The position numbers were made by a program, and so were the translations under genes. 64,000 nucleotides of DNA from Euglena gracilis. Taxonomy: Eukaryota > Euglenida > Euglenophyceae > Euglenales. Below, piece by piece: positions 33,601-42,179 of the stretch. The notes beneath the pieces were generated by a model. It was not told the DNA's origin, ran no database searches, and saw only the letters and a program-made list of their open reading frames with translations. Within the stretch, counting starts at the first letter, position 1; each line of letters opens with the position of its first letter. The stretch lies in contig CP154957.1 of assembly GCA_039621445.1 (NCBI GenBank), forward strand, positions 28,158,798 through 28,222,797. Reading direction: 5' to 3'.

Positions 33601-35039
33601 TGCCAGAGGGGGGGGGCTGGACCCCCTCCCCCACTGCCTGGTCTACCAATAATAGAACGATGCACAGAGATCGGGGAAATCGACACCAGAGTCGCTCCAT
33701 GTCCACCCAGTTGACAACCTCTCCACATGACACAGGGATGTTCATCGACAGCATTCCGCGTTTCTCTTGAGCGTGTTCCCCAACATAGAATTCCTGTGGG
33801 AAAATGAGCTTGGGTTCTCTCGGGGTGTGTAAGGCAAGGGGGGCGGGGAGGAACGGGGCAGACGTTGCCTTTTCGACGAAATCGGCAATATGCTGTGTGA
33901 AAAAACAACCAGCCGCACCACATTTTAGATTTGGGTGGCAGAGGTTGTTTGAGGACTTGGGAGGGGGTCCGGCCCGGGGGGGGGGGGGGGCTCTGGGGGA
34001 CCCTCTTTTGGGAGTCAATTTTGGGGTCCAAAATTCTTTTCGATACTTTGTGCCGAAAATAGAGGAAACCCCTGCCTCTGCGGGGTGCCCACTCGGCCCA
34101 CCCCCACGCCCGCCCGAGGGGCCCCACCTCATCAGGGATCTCCCACGTCTTCCATGCCAATTTGATTTGGAATGGAACTTCAAAAAGGGGGAAGAGGATG
34201 GGACAGGGGGGAGGCGGGGCAGACACCCAGCTCTGATTAAAGAAACATACTTCTCTTTTTTCTCTTTGCGAGATGTATGTGTGCATATTATATACGGTAC
34301 ATATACCACGCACCCCCCCCCGGTCTTGTCCCATACCCCAGAGTACGGGTGTGGGACAAGATCGGGAGGGGGGTCCTTTAATGGACCCTTCACCCAGACG
34401 CTTGGCCCAGACCCTTTGGGTTGATGACTCGATGACTCAGGGAGGGGGAATCGAGAAAAAATGAGGGAGACCTTTTTGATGGGTATTGCACTGGGCTTGG
34501 GCTTCCATATGGCATTCGATCCCCCCCAATCTTGTCCCATACCCCAGCCAACGCTAGGTCCGGAAGATCAGTCAACAAATTTCCTTTAGCGGACTCTGGC
34601 CCAAGGCAGATCGGCGGGGGGGGGATGGTTTCGAGACTACAACTATGCACACCGCCAGAGTTACATTGACTTCTATCAGGCACAAAACAAGCAGACCTCG
34701 TATATTATTTATTTGTGAGCCTCTGGTGTGGGCTGGTGAAAAGTGCGTCGTAAAAAAGTTTTTACAACACACTGGTGCATGAGCACACACTAAGAGGAGC
34801 AAACGCAAAAGGAGCCTGTGTATCCAGTGATAACCGGAGGGTAACTCGCTGGAGAATCCACCCTTTGAAGCAGAAAGAGAGACCTTGTCACCCGTGGCTA
34901 GCACCACGCCGTTGTTCCGGGGGATCCCCACCACGCACGGGAAGACAGATCGTGGAGCTTGCTCCCCAGCATAGCCAGCCTTCACGGTGTGTGCCCCGTT
35001 GTCCAGCACAATCACACTGCCCAACCCCGCATTCATCAT
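14916..35039 (-). CDS. Divergent actin / actin-like protein, nine placed exons over 20 kb
   Basis: Minus-strand exons spell out an actin-fold protein in the correct order: N-terminal nucleotide-binding loop [60 protein letters not shown] with [18 protein letters not shown]; the segment ending [54 protein letters not shown] to YATWLGG; and [21 protein letters not shown]. Conventional actins are far more conserved, so this is a divergent paralogue or actin-like protein. Exons: 34884-35039, 33687-33793, 32402-32466, 30220-30399, 23864-23958, 18721-18839, about 18267-18359, about 16639-16790 and 14916-15016. The short exon for the ALPHAI...DLAG segment (expected between 24.0 and 30.2 kb) and the segment before PLPDGQ were not located with confidence. 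Introns host several transposable elements. Confidence 0.85.
15893..16108. mobile_element. Possible small inverted-repeat element with GGCGCC core
   Basis: ATAGCACCCC at 15898 and GGGGTGCTAT at 16097 are inverted. G/C tracts lie inside both ends and CCCCTGGCGCCAGGGG lies near the middle, as in the other MITEs here. No target duplication is evident. Confidence 0.45.
16151..16348 (+). pseudogene. Unrecognised protein-like open stretch ([18 protein letters not shown])
   Basis: An open frame reads [40 protein letters not shown] and stops at TGA. Composition is protein-like, but there is no clear start or splice context and it lies antisense in an actin-gene intron. Possibly a transposon remnant. 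Confidence 0.2.
16639..16790 (-). CDS. Actin-like gene exon (PGVGQRIQ ... YATWLGG)
   Basis: The exon reads [18 protein letters not shown], then [20 protein letters not shown] and [13 protein letters not shown], matching SGGTTMYPGIADRMQ to KYSVWIGG of actin. The donor GGAG/GTGCAC gives the best fit because the next exon then supplies Gly-Ser. The 5' border is uncertain and may lie about 30-40 bp upstream. Confidence 0.8.
18267..18359 (-). CDS. Actin-like gene exon ([13 protein letters not shown])
   Basis: After a CCCCCAG acceptor it reads [20 protein letters not shown], equivalent to actin NSIMKCDVDIRKDLY. The start phase fits the previous donor. The 3' border is not resolved: GT dinucleotides lie after EM and after WAGDS, so the end given is approximate. 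Confidence 0.8.
18484..18701. repeat. (TG)n-(TGCG)n-(GGGT)n microsatellite
   Basis: Three consecutive simple-sequence blocks in the intron between two actin-gene exons. They create the long false His/Thr/Arg and Cys/Val frames. Confidence 0.97.
18721..18839 (-). CDS. Actin-like gene exon ([16 protein letters not shown])
   Basis: After a GCGGCAG acceptor it reads [39 protein letters not shown], ending at a CTTG/GTGTGG donor. LPDGQ...ERFRC-E-LF is the classic actin signature. The 3.9-kb composite element 18899-22831 sits about 60 bp upstream of this acceptor. A large TG/TGCG/GGGT microsatellite fills the downstream intron. Confidence 0.88.
19240..19307. repeat. TTTTAGGCCA decamer array, left arm
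   Basis: Seven near-identical decamers inside the left arm of the composite element. The same unit forms a longer array in the right arm. Confidence 0.85.
19312..20035 (+). repeat. Dispersed repeat R, copy A
   Basis: The copy starts with GCTGAGCTCTTATCCC and a hairpin ending GGGTAAGAGCGAAGCTTACC. It continues through CCGACGGATTATCACCATGA, GACTGGATTTCTAGTTTCCG and GAAATGTCCGGAGACCTAA. A 150-bp part (19677-19810) is repeated at 19865-20010. The reverse complement of almost the whole unit lies at 49555-50060. Confidence 0.85.
20036..21305. repeat. 162-bp tandem satellite, about 7.7 units
   Basis: The phrase ACTTTGGGTCAAAAC recurs at 20191, 20354, 20516, 20680, 20844, 20997 and 21161, giving spacings of 162-164 bp with one 153-bp unit. 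Each unit has GGCCTCCCGGACCCGGAAA and GAGCGTTTTTCGACCCG. Open frames across it are repeat artefacts. Confidence 0.95.
21306..22605. other. Non-coding interior of the composite element
   Basis: No convincing gene. Bases 22380-22500 hold decayed tandem copies of GAGAAAATTGGCAATTGTTT. An open frame at 22119-22379 lacks splice context and resembles nothing I know. Confidence 0.4.
22606..22780. repeat. TTTTAGGCCA decamer array, right arm
   Basis: Eleven or more decamers, interrupted by GACCCCCACCTATAGGGGGTC and followed by four more. Shared with 19240-19307. Confidence 0.9.
22839..22997 (+). pseudogene. Unrecognised short protein-like frame ([18 protein letters not shown])
   Basis: Starting at ATG 22840, the frame reads [51 protein letters not shown] and stops at TGA. 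Amino-acid composition is protein-like and unlike nearby repeats. It immediately follows the target duplication of the composite element. It lies antisense within an actin-gene intron and could be a retroelement fragment. Confidence 0.25.
23864..23958 (-). CDS. Actin-like gene exon ([17 protein letters not shown])
   Basis: Between a CTGCACAG acceptor and an ATGAAG/GTGCCT donor it reads [31 protein letters not shown]. This matches the actin segment [20 protein letters not shown]. The opening split codon yields Gly, as expected after DLAG. The next exon may start after only 39 bp (at 23824, reading AVKSYVYES), which would be a mini-intron; that continuation is uncertain. Confidence 0.8.
25489..28456. 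mobile_element. 3-kb foldback-like element filled with TGCGCAAATGCGCA palindromes
   Basis: The ends carry CTTAGGCGGCCGGATGCGCA and its near-perfect inverse at 28433-28456 (one mismatch in 23). TAAG stands on both outer sides (25485-25488, 28457-28460). The interior has more than fifteen palindromic blocks of the type TTTATTTGCGCAAATGCGCGCACAAACA-like sequence, in both orientations, plus the block shared with 5830-6335. No transposase is visible. Confidence 0.7.
26715..27290. repeat. Conserved non-palindromic core of the foldback element
   Basis: It shares many blocks with 5830-6335, for example CATCAGCTGCTGATGCTTCA, GAGACTGGGGGGACGACGTG, CAGCAGCCGGAGAAAGGTAG and GTTGCATGAAAGCGGTGGGA. Both copies contain frames with KHQQLM...RSPS on opposite strands, but indels and stops argue against coding. 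Confidence 0.6.
28925..29575. mobile_element. Dispersed repeat family F, copy 3, interrupted by a nested element
   Basis: The copy begins with CCAGCTCAGAGGCTGG and is colinear with copies 1 and 2 until 29244. There the 275-bp element 29245-29519 interrupts it, and the family sequence resumes with GGAAAAAGTTGCCAGC. Copies 1 and 2 show the uninterrupted state. Confidence 0.65.
29245..29519. mobile_element. hAT-type MITE nested in repeat family F, target duplication CCGAGGTT
   Basis: The inverted ends CAGGGCGGTCC/GGACCGCCCTG are perfect over 11 bp. CCGAGGTT occurs on both sides (29237-29244, 29520-29527). The host repeat continues across the insertion, and uninterrupted copies exist at about 1850 and 7545. 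It lies in the intron below actin exon 4. Confidence 0.92.
29761..30068. mobile_element. hAT-type MITE, target duplication GATGTGAT
   Basis: The left end CAGGCTGTTTTTTTTAC and right end CTAAAATACAGCCTG are imperfect inverted repeats. GATGTGAT flanks both sides (29753-29760, 30069-30076). The interior has two GCCTGCCCAGGCAGGC palindromes near symmetrical positions and a central GGTGCCTTCGGCGCCGG hairpin. Confidence 0.9.
30220..30399 (-). CDS. Actin-like gene exon 4 ([11 protein letters not shown], second phosphate loop)
   Basis: The exon spans 180 nt between a TTTCAG acceptor and a GAAG/GTGGGC donor. It reads [39 protein letters not shown], then [20 protein letters not shown]. The VVDSG motif is the second ATP-phosphate loop of actin, where actin has VMDSGDGVTH; here G-R-D replaces G-D-G. 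Confidence 0.88.
32402..32466 (-). CDS. Actin-like gene exon 3 ([19 protein letters not shown])
   Basis: The 65-nt exon gives [20 protein letters not shown], equivalent to the HTFYNELRVAPEEHPVLL block of actin. Its phases fit both neighbours exactly only if the donor is GAAG/GCATGC, a GC donor. No GT within the required phase restores the frame to exon 4. Confidence 0.85.
32925..32985. repeat. Short telomere-like degenerate CCCTAA stretch
   Basis: The run includes CAACCCTAACCCTAATCC followed by looser CCCAACCCTAAC variants. It is too short and degenerate to be a telomere. Confidence 0.4.
33040..33265 (+). repeat. Direct repeat flanking actin exon 2, copy 1
   Basis: It shares GTTTGAGGACTTGGGAGGGG, GGGACCCTCTTTTGGG and ACTTTGTGCCGAAAATAGAG with 33936-34125 in the same order and orientation. 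Confidence 0.85.
33687..33793 (-). CDS. Actin-like gene exon 2 ([11 protein letters not shown])
   Basis: After a CCCACAG acceptor it reads [20 protein letters not shown], then [16 protein letters not shown]. This matches the actin stretch around YVGDEAQSKRG. The donor splits a Trp codon, restored by the first base of exon 3. Two direct copies of a dispersed repeat flank the exon (33040-33265 and 33936-34125). Confidence 0.85.
33936..34125 (+). repeat. Direct repeat flanking actin exon 2, copy 2
   Basis: This is the second copy of the 33040-33265 unit, slightly shorter in the G-tract region. The pair brackets exon 2 of the actin-like gene. Confidence 0.85.
34300..34560. other. Intron/intergenic DNA with a CTTGTCCCATACCCC palindrome
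   Basis: CTTGTCCCATACCCC and TGTGGGACAAGAT form a stem at 34323-34363. The first half recurs at 34532. No gene seen. Confidence 0.5.
34884..35039 (-). CDS. Actin-like gene exon 1 (phosphate-binding loop)
   Basis: The exon starts [19 protein letters not shown] and continues [33 protein letters not shown]. The DNG-x(3-4)-K-G-AG pattern is the first ATP-binding loop of actins. The start is placed at the first of two adjacent ATGs; an AG just upstream means a short 5' non-coding exon is possible. The donor is GACAAG/GTCTCT in phase 0, joining EFYVGEHAQ in exon 2. Confidence 0.85.
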
Positions 35040-35509
35040 CACCTGTGTTGGAAAACTGGGCTTCAGAAGGGTATCAGATGACTGCACGATGTGGGCTAGA
35101 ACCTAATTTAAAACAAACCCATGCCAGAACCATTTGAACCAACCTCACACCAAAAAATGAGTCCCATTCCAAAAATTAAGTCAAAATATTTCCGAAATAT
35201 TTCCGAAATCTTTTTGAAATGCCATGCCCCATAGCCCCATGCCATGCATTATTTTTGTTTCAAAAAAACAACGTGTTTTTTTTTGAGGAGAAAAAAACAC
35301 ATTAAAAAACAAAAGGGAAATTTCATTGAAAAAACGTGTTATGAGGCACCCAAACCATACTTTGAATCCTAAAAACAACAACAAAAAATCAACGTCAAAA
35401 AAACAGCCCTCCCCACTGTGCCATCCCCCCCCAAGCTGTGCGCACGGTGTGACGTGCGGATTCTAAAGGGGTGGTCGAAAACACAGCGGACACAGGGGAC
35501 ATAGGAACA

Positions 35510-35720
35510 TGGGGCAGGGGGGCGGGGGAGGTTCGGCACGGCTGACGAGCATCCTCATCCACCATGAGGGGGCACCCATTTTGCCTTGCCGAGGGAGTCG
35601 GACCGCCACAGGGGGGGGGGGTCCGGCCAAAAATTCCCAAAGGAAATTTAATTGGTATCGTTCGGCATGCCATGCCCAGGGGTCGACCGACCCGGGGGTA
35701 GGGGTCCCAGGGGGTTTGCA
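35510..35720 (+). repeat. Dispersed repeat G, copy 1
   Basis: Shares with 41860-42115 and 42965-43225 the order GGTTCGGCACG, CCATTTTGCC, TGCCGAGGGAGTCGG, AAAGGAAATT and TTCGGCATGCCATGCC. Confidence 0.75.
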
Positions 35721-36429
35721 TGGACCTCCTGGGTACCTTCCTTTTTCTCCTTCGCTCTTCTTTTTATTTCTCATAAATACCAAAATATCAAAATCTCACC
35801 ATTTTTGTGCATGATTTTCAGCAATTCTGCTCCGAGGAGTGTGTCGTACCTAAAGGGTTAATTATTCAAATCTTTCATCTAAAAGAAAAACATTTCAGCT
35901 TTCTTTCACCAAATTTTCAGCTAACCACCCATGTAAGACCCCCAAAATTCGCATTTTTTGAGACTTTTTTGCTCACTGCCAAAAATCGCTCTTTGGACCT
36001 TTTGGACAAAAACCCAAAAAGCGTACCACCCAAAAATAAAAACCCCCTTGGGATTTTCAGGAAGTACACCCAGGGTCCTATTTTGGGGAGTTATCTCTTC
36101 AGAGCAGAGTGAGAGCGAAGCTTACCATTGTGGAAAAGAGAAAACCCCCCTCCCCCACCCAGGCACCTTCACCCCTCCCCCAAGACTGTCCCCCCCCCCA
36201 AATTTAAGGGTTGGAAGATGCCCCGTTAACGTTTAAGGGTTGGAAGATGCCCCGGTACAAATTGGCCGTTCGGTTTTCAAAACTTACCGTGCCAAGTTGG
36301 CATCCCCAAATACTCCATCCGGCCTGAAAAAAAATTGCCTGCCCCCAAATTAGCCAATTGGGTCTCATGCCAAATTGTCCCCCCCCCCCCAGATTGGCCG
36401 TTTGTGGGTCCAATGCCACCAGGGGGGGG

Positions 36430-36520
36430 CAAAAACTGCACACGGGCAGGTCAAAAACTGCACTGCAAAAAACTGCAAAAAACTGCAAAAAAAACTGCAA
36501 AAAACTGCAAAAAACTGCAC
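36430..36520. repeat. AAAAAACTGC decamer array
   Basis: About seven AAAAACTGC units. A second array lies at 37521-37612, which also contains an inverted GCAGTTTTTT unit. Confidence 0.85.
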
Positions 36521-37520
36521 ATCAACAAAAAATGACCATAAACAAGCTGAAATGGTGTGCATATGTAAAACAACGTAAATTGTGACCACATGAGAACGCC
36601 CCAAATCACCTAACTTTTGCCCAGCTTTGGAGCTGATGACAATAAAAATGAAAGCAATCAATCAAGGTACACTGTACATGGGTTTTCATGCACTGAAACG
36701 CAAGTCATGTGTTTGGTTTGGATGCTATGGATGGATTCACACTGGTTTTCCTGCACCAAAGCTTGTGACGGCTTTGCCCACGAAGGTGCCAAACGGCTAA
36801 ATATGGAAAAAATGCACATGCCCATATGAAGAAGTTTTCTATGCTTTTAATTCTTGCATGGGATGTTCAGGTTTGGAACTTTCGGACCATCACCTGGTGA
36901 ACTTCACCCATGTCACGATGCAAAAAATCTACAAAACTAAAAAAAATCTACAACAACCATCACAAACTTTGAACACTGTCTTTAGGGGATTGCCAAATGG
37001 TCTGGGAGTTTCTTGCAAATAAGAAAGACTTGGGATAAGAGACTTGGGACAAGGCCCAATCTTCTTCAGGAGCTTGTGCTCCTTTGCGCCTCCATGAATC
37101 TCGCAATCTTCAACTCCAACTTCAACCAAAATTTGCACACAAAAAAAAACAGTTTTTGGATTTAGTCCCCAGGAATCCCAAGATAATTAGTTGAATCTGC
37201 TCAGGAGTATGCAGATGACGCTTGCCAAAATAAGCATCGTGACATCTGCCACCACATGCACAAGTTGGAGATGGAGCAATTTTGGTTGGGGAGTAATTGT
37301 GCCGTTGTCACGAAACAATCTGTTTTTGGAATGGTGGCTACAACAATTTCTGTTGTGTCGAGAGGCAAGGCAGTTGGCAAGACAGTTGGGGGCAAGACAA
37401 CTGGTTTTTTCAGAGAGACTTTTTCTTGAGAAACATCCTTCAAGCAATATAATCCAGCGTAACAAGGCGCAGAGCACCAAAAAATGAGCACCTCAGGTTT
37501 CCTCAAAACTAGAATATTAA

Positions 37521-37612
37521 AAAAAACTGCAAAAAACTGCACGTGTGCAGTTTTTTCAGAAAAAAAGCTGCAAAAAAACTGCAAAAAACTGCAAAAAAAC
37601 TGCAAAAACTGC
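37521..37612. repeat. AAAAAACTGC decamer array, second locus
   Basis: Same unit as 36430-36520, here with one inverted segment (TGTGCAGTTTTTTC). The 36.5-37.5 kb interval between the arrays has no recognised gene. Confidence 0.85.
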
Positions 37613-37929
37613 ACGGTGCATATTTTGCCCCTCCCTGAATGCCACCCAAGGGGTAGCCAATCTAGGGAGGGAGGGTGAGGCGGTGCAAATTATAACCACG
37701 ACCCCCTGAGGCATGGAGAGGGCCATTTCCCCCCCAAAAAATCAGATGTTTTTGGTGTGTTTCTGTTTGCCTTTGCCCTTCAGGTTGTGCTTTCAAGGGT
37801 AAGTCCATGAGGGGGGTGGAAGGGGGAACGTGGCATTTTTGACGGCTCATGCGTGGTTGTTGTTAAATGCGTTTGATTGCCTGTCCAGGGGTGTATGAGC
37901 CGTGAGGGGGGTCCTGGGGGGGCGGGTGT

Positions 37930-38470
37930 CGCGACCGACTGGATTTCTAGTTTCCGAATCACCTCCGTTTGACCCCCAACCCCCCACATGGTGCGAGTTA
38001 TTCACCCACGCCAAACTGGGTAGGATTGGCCCGCCCCCCCCCTCTTCCGGCTCTGCCATTTTGCCGGGGTCCAAAAATTGGTCAAAAATCGATTTTTCGA
38101 AAGTATCTCGAGAAAACATTCATTTCCGGAAGTGTGCCACTGACGAAATGTACCCCTGTCTTGTATGGGGGGGTTGGTTCCGGTCAAAGGGCCAGCCTTC
38201 TGCCGGCCGGGGGGGGGGGGTCTTATATGGGGGGCATGGTAGGTTACATGTGACGTTCTATGTGAGGTCACACTGGTCACACGTGACCGTCAAAACTGCC
38301 ACGTTCCCCGACAGAAAAAAAAATTCCAAGAACGGGGCCAAGGTCATGGTCATGGTGATAATCCGCGGTTTTCACGGTCTACCCAGGGGGGAGGGGGGGT
38401 CAAACCCCCCCTTTTCCCTGGTGGTAAGCTTCGCTCTTACCCATTAAGAGCTCAGCGACTGCCCCATAAA
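37930..38470. repeat. Dispersed repeat R, rearranged copy B
   Basis: The left part (GACTGGATTTCTAGTTTCCG to TCTGCCATTTTGCCG) is direct relative to copy A. The right part (GTCATGGTGATAATCCGCGG, GTAAGCTTCGCTCTTACCC, GAGCTCAGC) is in the opposite orientation. The middle includes unrelated sequence. A further fragment (GAGCGAAGCTTACC) is at 36113. Confidence 0.75.
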
Positions 38471-38509
38471 GACCCCCTGGAATTTTGGCTCCGGGGGGGG
38501 GGGCATGGT

Positions 38510-38722
38510 TTTTTTAGAACTCTTGGGTGCAAAAATAGATCCAATTAGGAATTTATCTCACTTTTTTGGCAGTTTTGATTCCTAATTTGGGTGCCAATTC
38601 CTAATTGGGTGCCATTTTTGGCTCTTACTGGGATTTGGAAACCCTCCATGTGTGGGTCGCGGGGGGGGGGGTTGCGGGGGTCGCGGGGGGGGGGGGGGGG
38701 TTGGGGGGGGTACACCCCCCAA
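38510..38722 (+). repeat. Dispersed repeat H, copy 1 (ATTAGGAAT plus GTCGCGGGG tract)
   Basis: It matches 52955-53165 through AAAAATAGATCCAATTAGGA, TTTGATTCCTAATTTGGGTG and GGAAACCCTCCATGTGTGGG, ending in a GGTCGCGGGG tract and ACACCCCC. Confidence 0.85.
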
Positions 38723-39754
38723 TACATGTTTCAAACATCAAGAAAAAACCAGCACAAAAAACACCTCGAAAACATGTCTGAATTTGTGGATAAGTAGGTT
38801 GCTTAAAAACAGCTTGAAAACCTTGTGCATGCCAGTGTGAACTCATATGCCACAAGGACTTGCACATCCAATTCGGGACCCTGGACCCCCCCTGTGTAGT
38901 TCACTTCTCCAATTGAACAGGGGGGGGTCCAAGCCACCCCCCACCCCCCTGTCCAATCCACCCCAACCGCAAAAGAAAAAGCCCCAGGGGTCAAAATGGA
39001 GGTTCCCAAAATCGGCCCAAATTGGTTTTTTGGCACATTTTAGGATGGCTAAAATCTGGACATGCCAAACCTGCCGAAAATTGCCCTGAAAATGGGCAAT
39101 TTTTCATTGGTCAAAGACCGATTCTGGTCACTTCCCAAAAGAAAATGGGGTTGGGAGTTTTTCTTCTTCTTTGAGCAAAAAATGAAATGACAGACAATTT
39201 GCTTCTGCACAAGTGCAAATACTTTTGGGGCTGAGTGCAAAAAATTTTGTTGAATGTGGACAAATGCATTTGAAGGCCGTGGGCAAAAATTCTGGTACGA
39301 TGGGGCAAACATTTTGCTGGACAGAGGCAAAAAATCTGTGCTTTTGTAATCTCAGCGGCATGTTTGTGTTTCATCATGCCCGCCTTGTAGACTGATGAAA
39401 TGGAGCATTGGATTCCGAGGATTCAAAAAGTTCTAAAAAAAATTGAACTTTTTGTATCGGACAGGGGGGGAAGCCCTGTGCTGCCACCCCCCCAAAAACC
39501 AGCGTCAAAGGCGTGGGAAAAAAATCTTTTAGGCCTTTCTTGGCCTGAAATGGCCATTGTTGTTGTCAAAGTTTTTCATTTATTTCGGGGCTGGTACCAT
39601 GGGGGGTGGTCCCCAAAAAAATGCAATTGTACTAACGCTCCAATGTATGCCATGCAGGCATACCCGCGACGCACGCATGGAGGGTTTCCTGGTCCTGGTA
39701 AGATGGTACCAAATTAGGAATCAGGGATGGTTTATGACGGGGTTTTGATTTTTT

Positions 39755-40237
39755 TTGACGCAGTGTCGAAAAAAACCGCCTCTGGCTATGTCAAAAACTG
39801 TCAAAAACTGTCAAAAAAAAGTCGCGGAAATCAAGAAGTTGATTCCGAATTCAATGGACCGCCCTGAAGACCAGGTGAAAAAACTTTCTGAGTGTCTATT
39901 TTTTTTCGATCGCATATTCAATTGTCTGGAAAGCCCCTGGTGGGATCAAGTTATATTCAAGTTGTTTGGTGAAGAACTGAAGGCCGGAGTTCAAGAAACC
40001 AAGTTACAGTTGAATTTAAAGATTACCAAGTCATTACTGCTGCAGAAGTTCAAAATGCTGTGGACTGTTTTGGGCCTGAAAAGCCCCCCCCCCAACCACA
40101 CTATTGGCCTGAAAAGGCCCTGGGGCTGCAAAGGCCCCCAACCCCTGGGCCTGAAAAGGGCCCCTCAACCCAGCCAGTGGCCTGAAAAGGCCTTGGGCCT
40201 GAAAAGGCCCCAATCACTGCATACCCTCCCCATCTAA
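39755..40237 (+). CDS. Hypothetical open frame, 160 codons
   Basis: The frame has a protein-like first 110 residues (KTVKNCQKKVAEIKKLIPNS, VKKLSECLFFFDRIFNCLES, WWDQVIFKLFGEELKAGV) followed by low-complexity GLKRP repeats from GGCCTGAAAAGGCC units. No family recognised and no splice context. It could be an exon or transposon remnant. Confidence 0.3.
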   Translation: MTQCRKKPPLAMSKTVKNCQKKVAEIKKLIPNSMDRPEDQVKKLSECLFFFDRIFNCLESPWWDQVIFKLFGEELKAGVQETKLQLNLKITKSLLLQKFKMLWTVLGLKSPPPNHTIGLKRPWGCKGPQPLGLKRAPQPSQWPEKALGLKRPQSLHTLPI

Positions 40238-41429
40238 CATGAACATGTCCAGCCAATGTACCCACCTTATCAACCATTCCCTGAGCCCACATTGGCTCCT
40301 CAATTTCGTTCATACCCACCCTCACTCTCCACCCATCATCAGCCTTTCTGTTTTCATGCAAAGAGCCCTTGTGTTGATGACATCTTCCACCAGCAACCCC
40401 CCAGATTGCTTTCCAAAACTTGCCTCCGTCTTCCCCCCTGTTGTATCACATCAGCCTTCAGACACCTCCCATTTCTAGTTTTTGTGGCCAGACATGGGGC
40501 CACTGGCTGCACCACCAATTCCCAGTTCCCCTCTCACACACATGGAACCCATTTGCTGCAGCCCCTTTTTGTGCATTTGTTGTGCTTTGTTTGAAAAAAA
40601 CCTCATTTTTTAGGGGCTGTCGGTTCGCCTTTTGTTTTGGGTCAAAAACCCTCATTGTCTGGGGGGGGGGGGCTGCCGTTTCGGCATTTTTTTTTTGGTG
40701 GTAAAAAAAACCTCGTTGGGGGGGGGGGGGGCTGTCGGTTCGCCTCTTTTTTTTTGCACGGTGATTCTTGGGTTTCGGGTTTTGATCCCCGATTCTTGTT
40801 TGAAGAATGAATTTTCCCGAAAAAGGAACTTGGACCAGAAAATTCTCTTCCGAAAAGGTCGCACTGCAAAAAAAAAGGCTTCGGGGGGCAGTCGTGGTGA
40901 CCATTGGGAACTCCCTCAGTCGCCCGAAGCAAATGCTGCGGTTCACGAAAAAACGGAGGTGAAGGGGGGGGGTTTGGGATAAAAGACGTCTTTACTTTTT
41001 CGACGGCGTCGTGTCTGTTTTAGACGAATTTTTGACATGGTCGTTTTTGACAGGCCCCATCCCTTTTAGGAATGAAAATGGATATATTTCTGGATCCAAG
41101 AGTTCTAAAACAGGTCATTTGCAACGTGAGGGAGTCTGGACCCCCCTTTCACTTCGGGAATTGAACTGCACAGTAGTGGGGGTCCGGGGGTCCCACTTCG
41201 ATGACCAAAGGGAGGAGATCCATTCCAGTTGGAGTTTCAAAGGTCCAAACATGCACGGTAGTGCAAAAAAAAAGTTGGTTTTGGTGTAAGAGCCAATGAT
41301 GCGAGCTCATTAGACGTCTTGCAAAAAAACATGTGAGTTCACACCTGCCACTTGTGCAAGGTGTTCTTCAAGCAGCTTCATTCATGGTGCTGCAAAAAAA
41401 GGACAAACATTGTCGATTGGTCATTTACC

Positions 41430-41570
41430 CCCCCAATATGCCCCCCCCCCCCCCAATTGGCTAACTGGGGGTCTTATTGGCTAATGGTCAAGGTGCCCCC
41501 CCCCCTAATTGCCCCCCCCCCCAATTGACTAATTGGGGGTCCGAAGGAGCCCGGCGATCAGCCAAATGGG
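41430..41570. repeat. Palindromic ATTGGCTAAT / poly-C/G repeats
   Basis: Repeated CCAATTGGCTAA and TAATTGCCCCC units with long C and G tracts. Similar blocks lie at 41820-41860, 42120-42150 and 44205-44300. Confidence 0.7.
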
Positions 41571-41859
41571 GAGGGGGGGGGTGAGGGCATTGTTCTAAAA
41601 CGTGTGTTTCATTTTGAACCAAAAGATTGGATTCCCTTCAGGCTTACCGACAAGGGGGGAGGGGGGTGGGTGGTGCTATAGGGCAGGGCTGGATAGAGGT
41701 AGAGATAGAGGTCAAAGTCCTCTACCTCTATCTGACCCACCTCCACCTCTCCTCTTCCTCTATGTCAAGGCCAATACCCTCACCCCCCCCTATTTGGCAT
41801 ATGGCCGGGCTCCTTCGGACCCCCAATTAGCCAATTGGGGGGGGGGACAATTAGGGGGG

Positions 41860-42115
41860 GGGAGGTTCGGCACGTCTGACAAAGACCCTCGGCCACCAGG
41901 GGGGGGGGTCCCCATTTTGCCGTGCTGAGGGGGTCAGTCCCCCAAGGGGGGGGGGGGTCCACCGTGGCGGACAGCCGGAATTTCCCAAAGGAAAATTCAT
42001 TGGTATGGTTTGGCATGCCGTGCCGGGGGGTTGGCTGACCGGGGGGGGGGTCCCCATTTTGCCGTGCCGAGGGGGTCCGACCACCAGGGGGGGGGGTGGC
42101 TGCCGAACCTCCGGG
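41860..42115 (+). repeat. Dispersed repeat G, copy 2
   Basis: It carries CCCCATTTTGCCGTGC, GGCGGACAGCCGGAATTTCC, AAAGGAAAATTCATTGGTAT and GGCATGCCGTGCCG, all shared with copies 1 and 3. TAATTGGCTAATGG motifs bracket it. Confidence 0.8.
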
Positions 42116-42179
42116 GGGTACCTTGACCCCCCCCTAATTGGCTAATGGACAATCCTATGGGGGTGTGGGGGGGCAAAAA

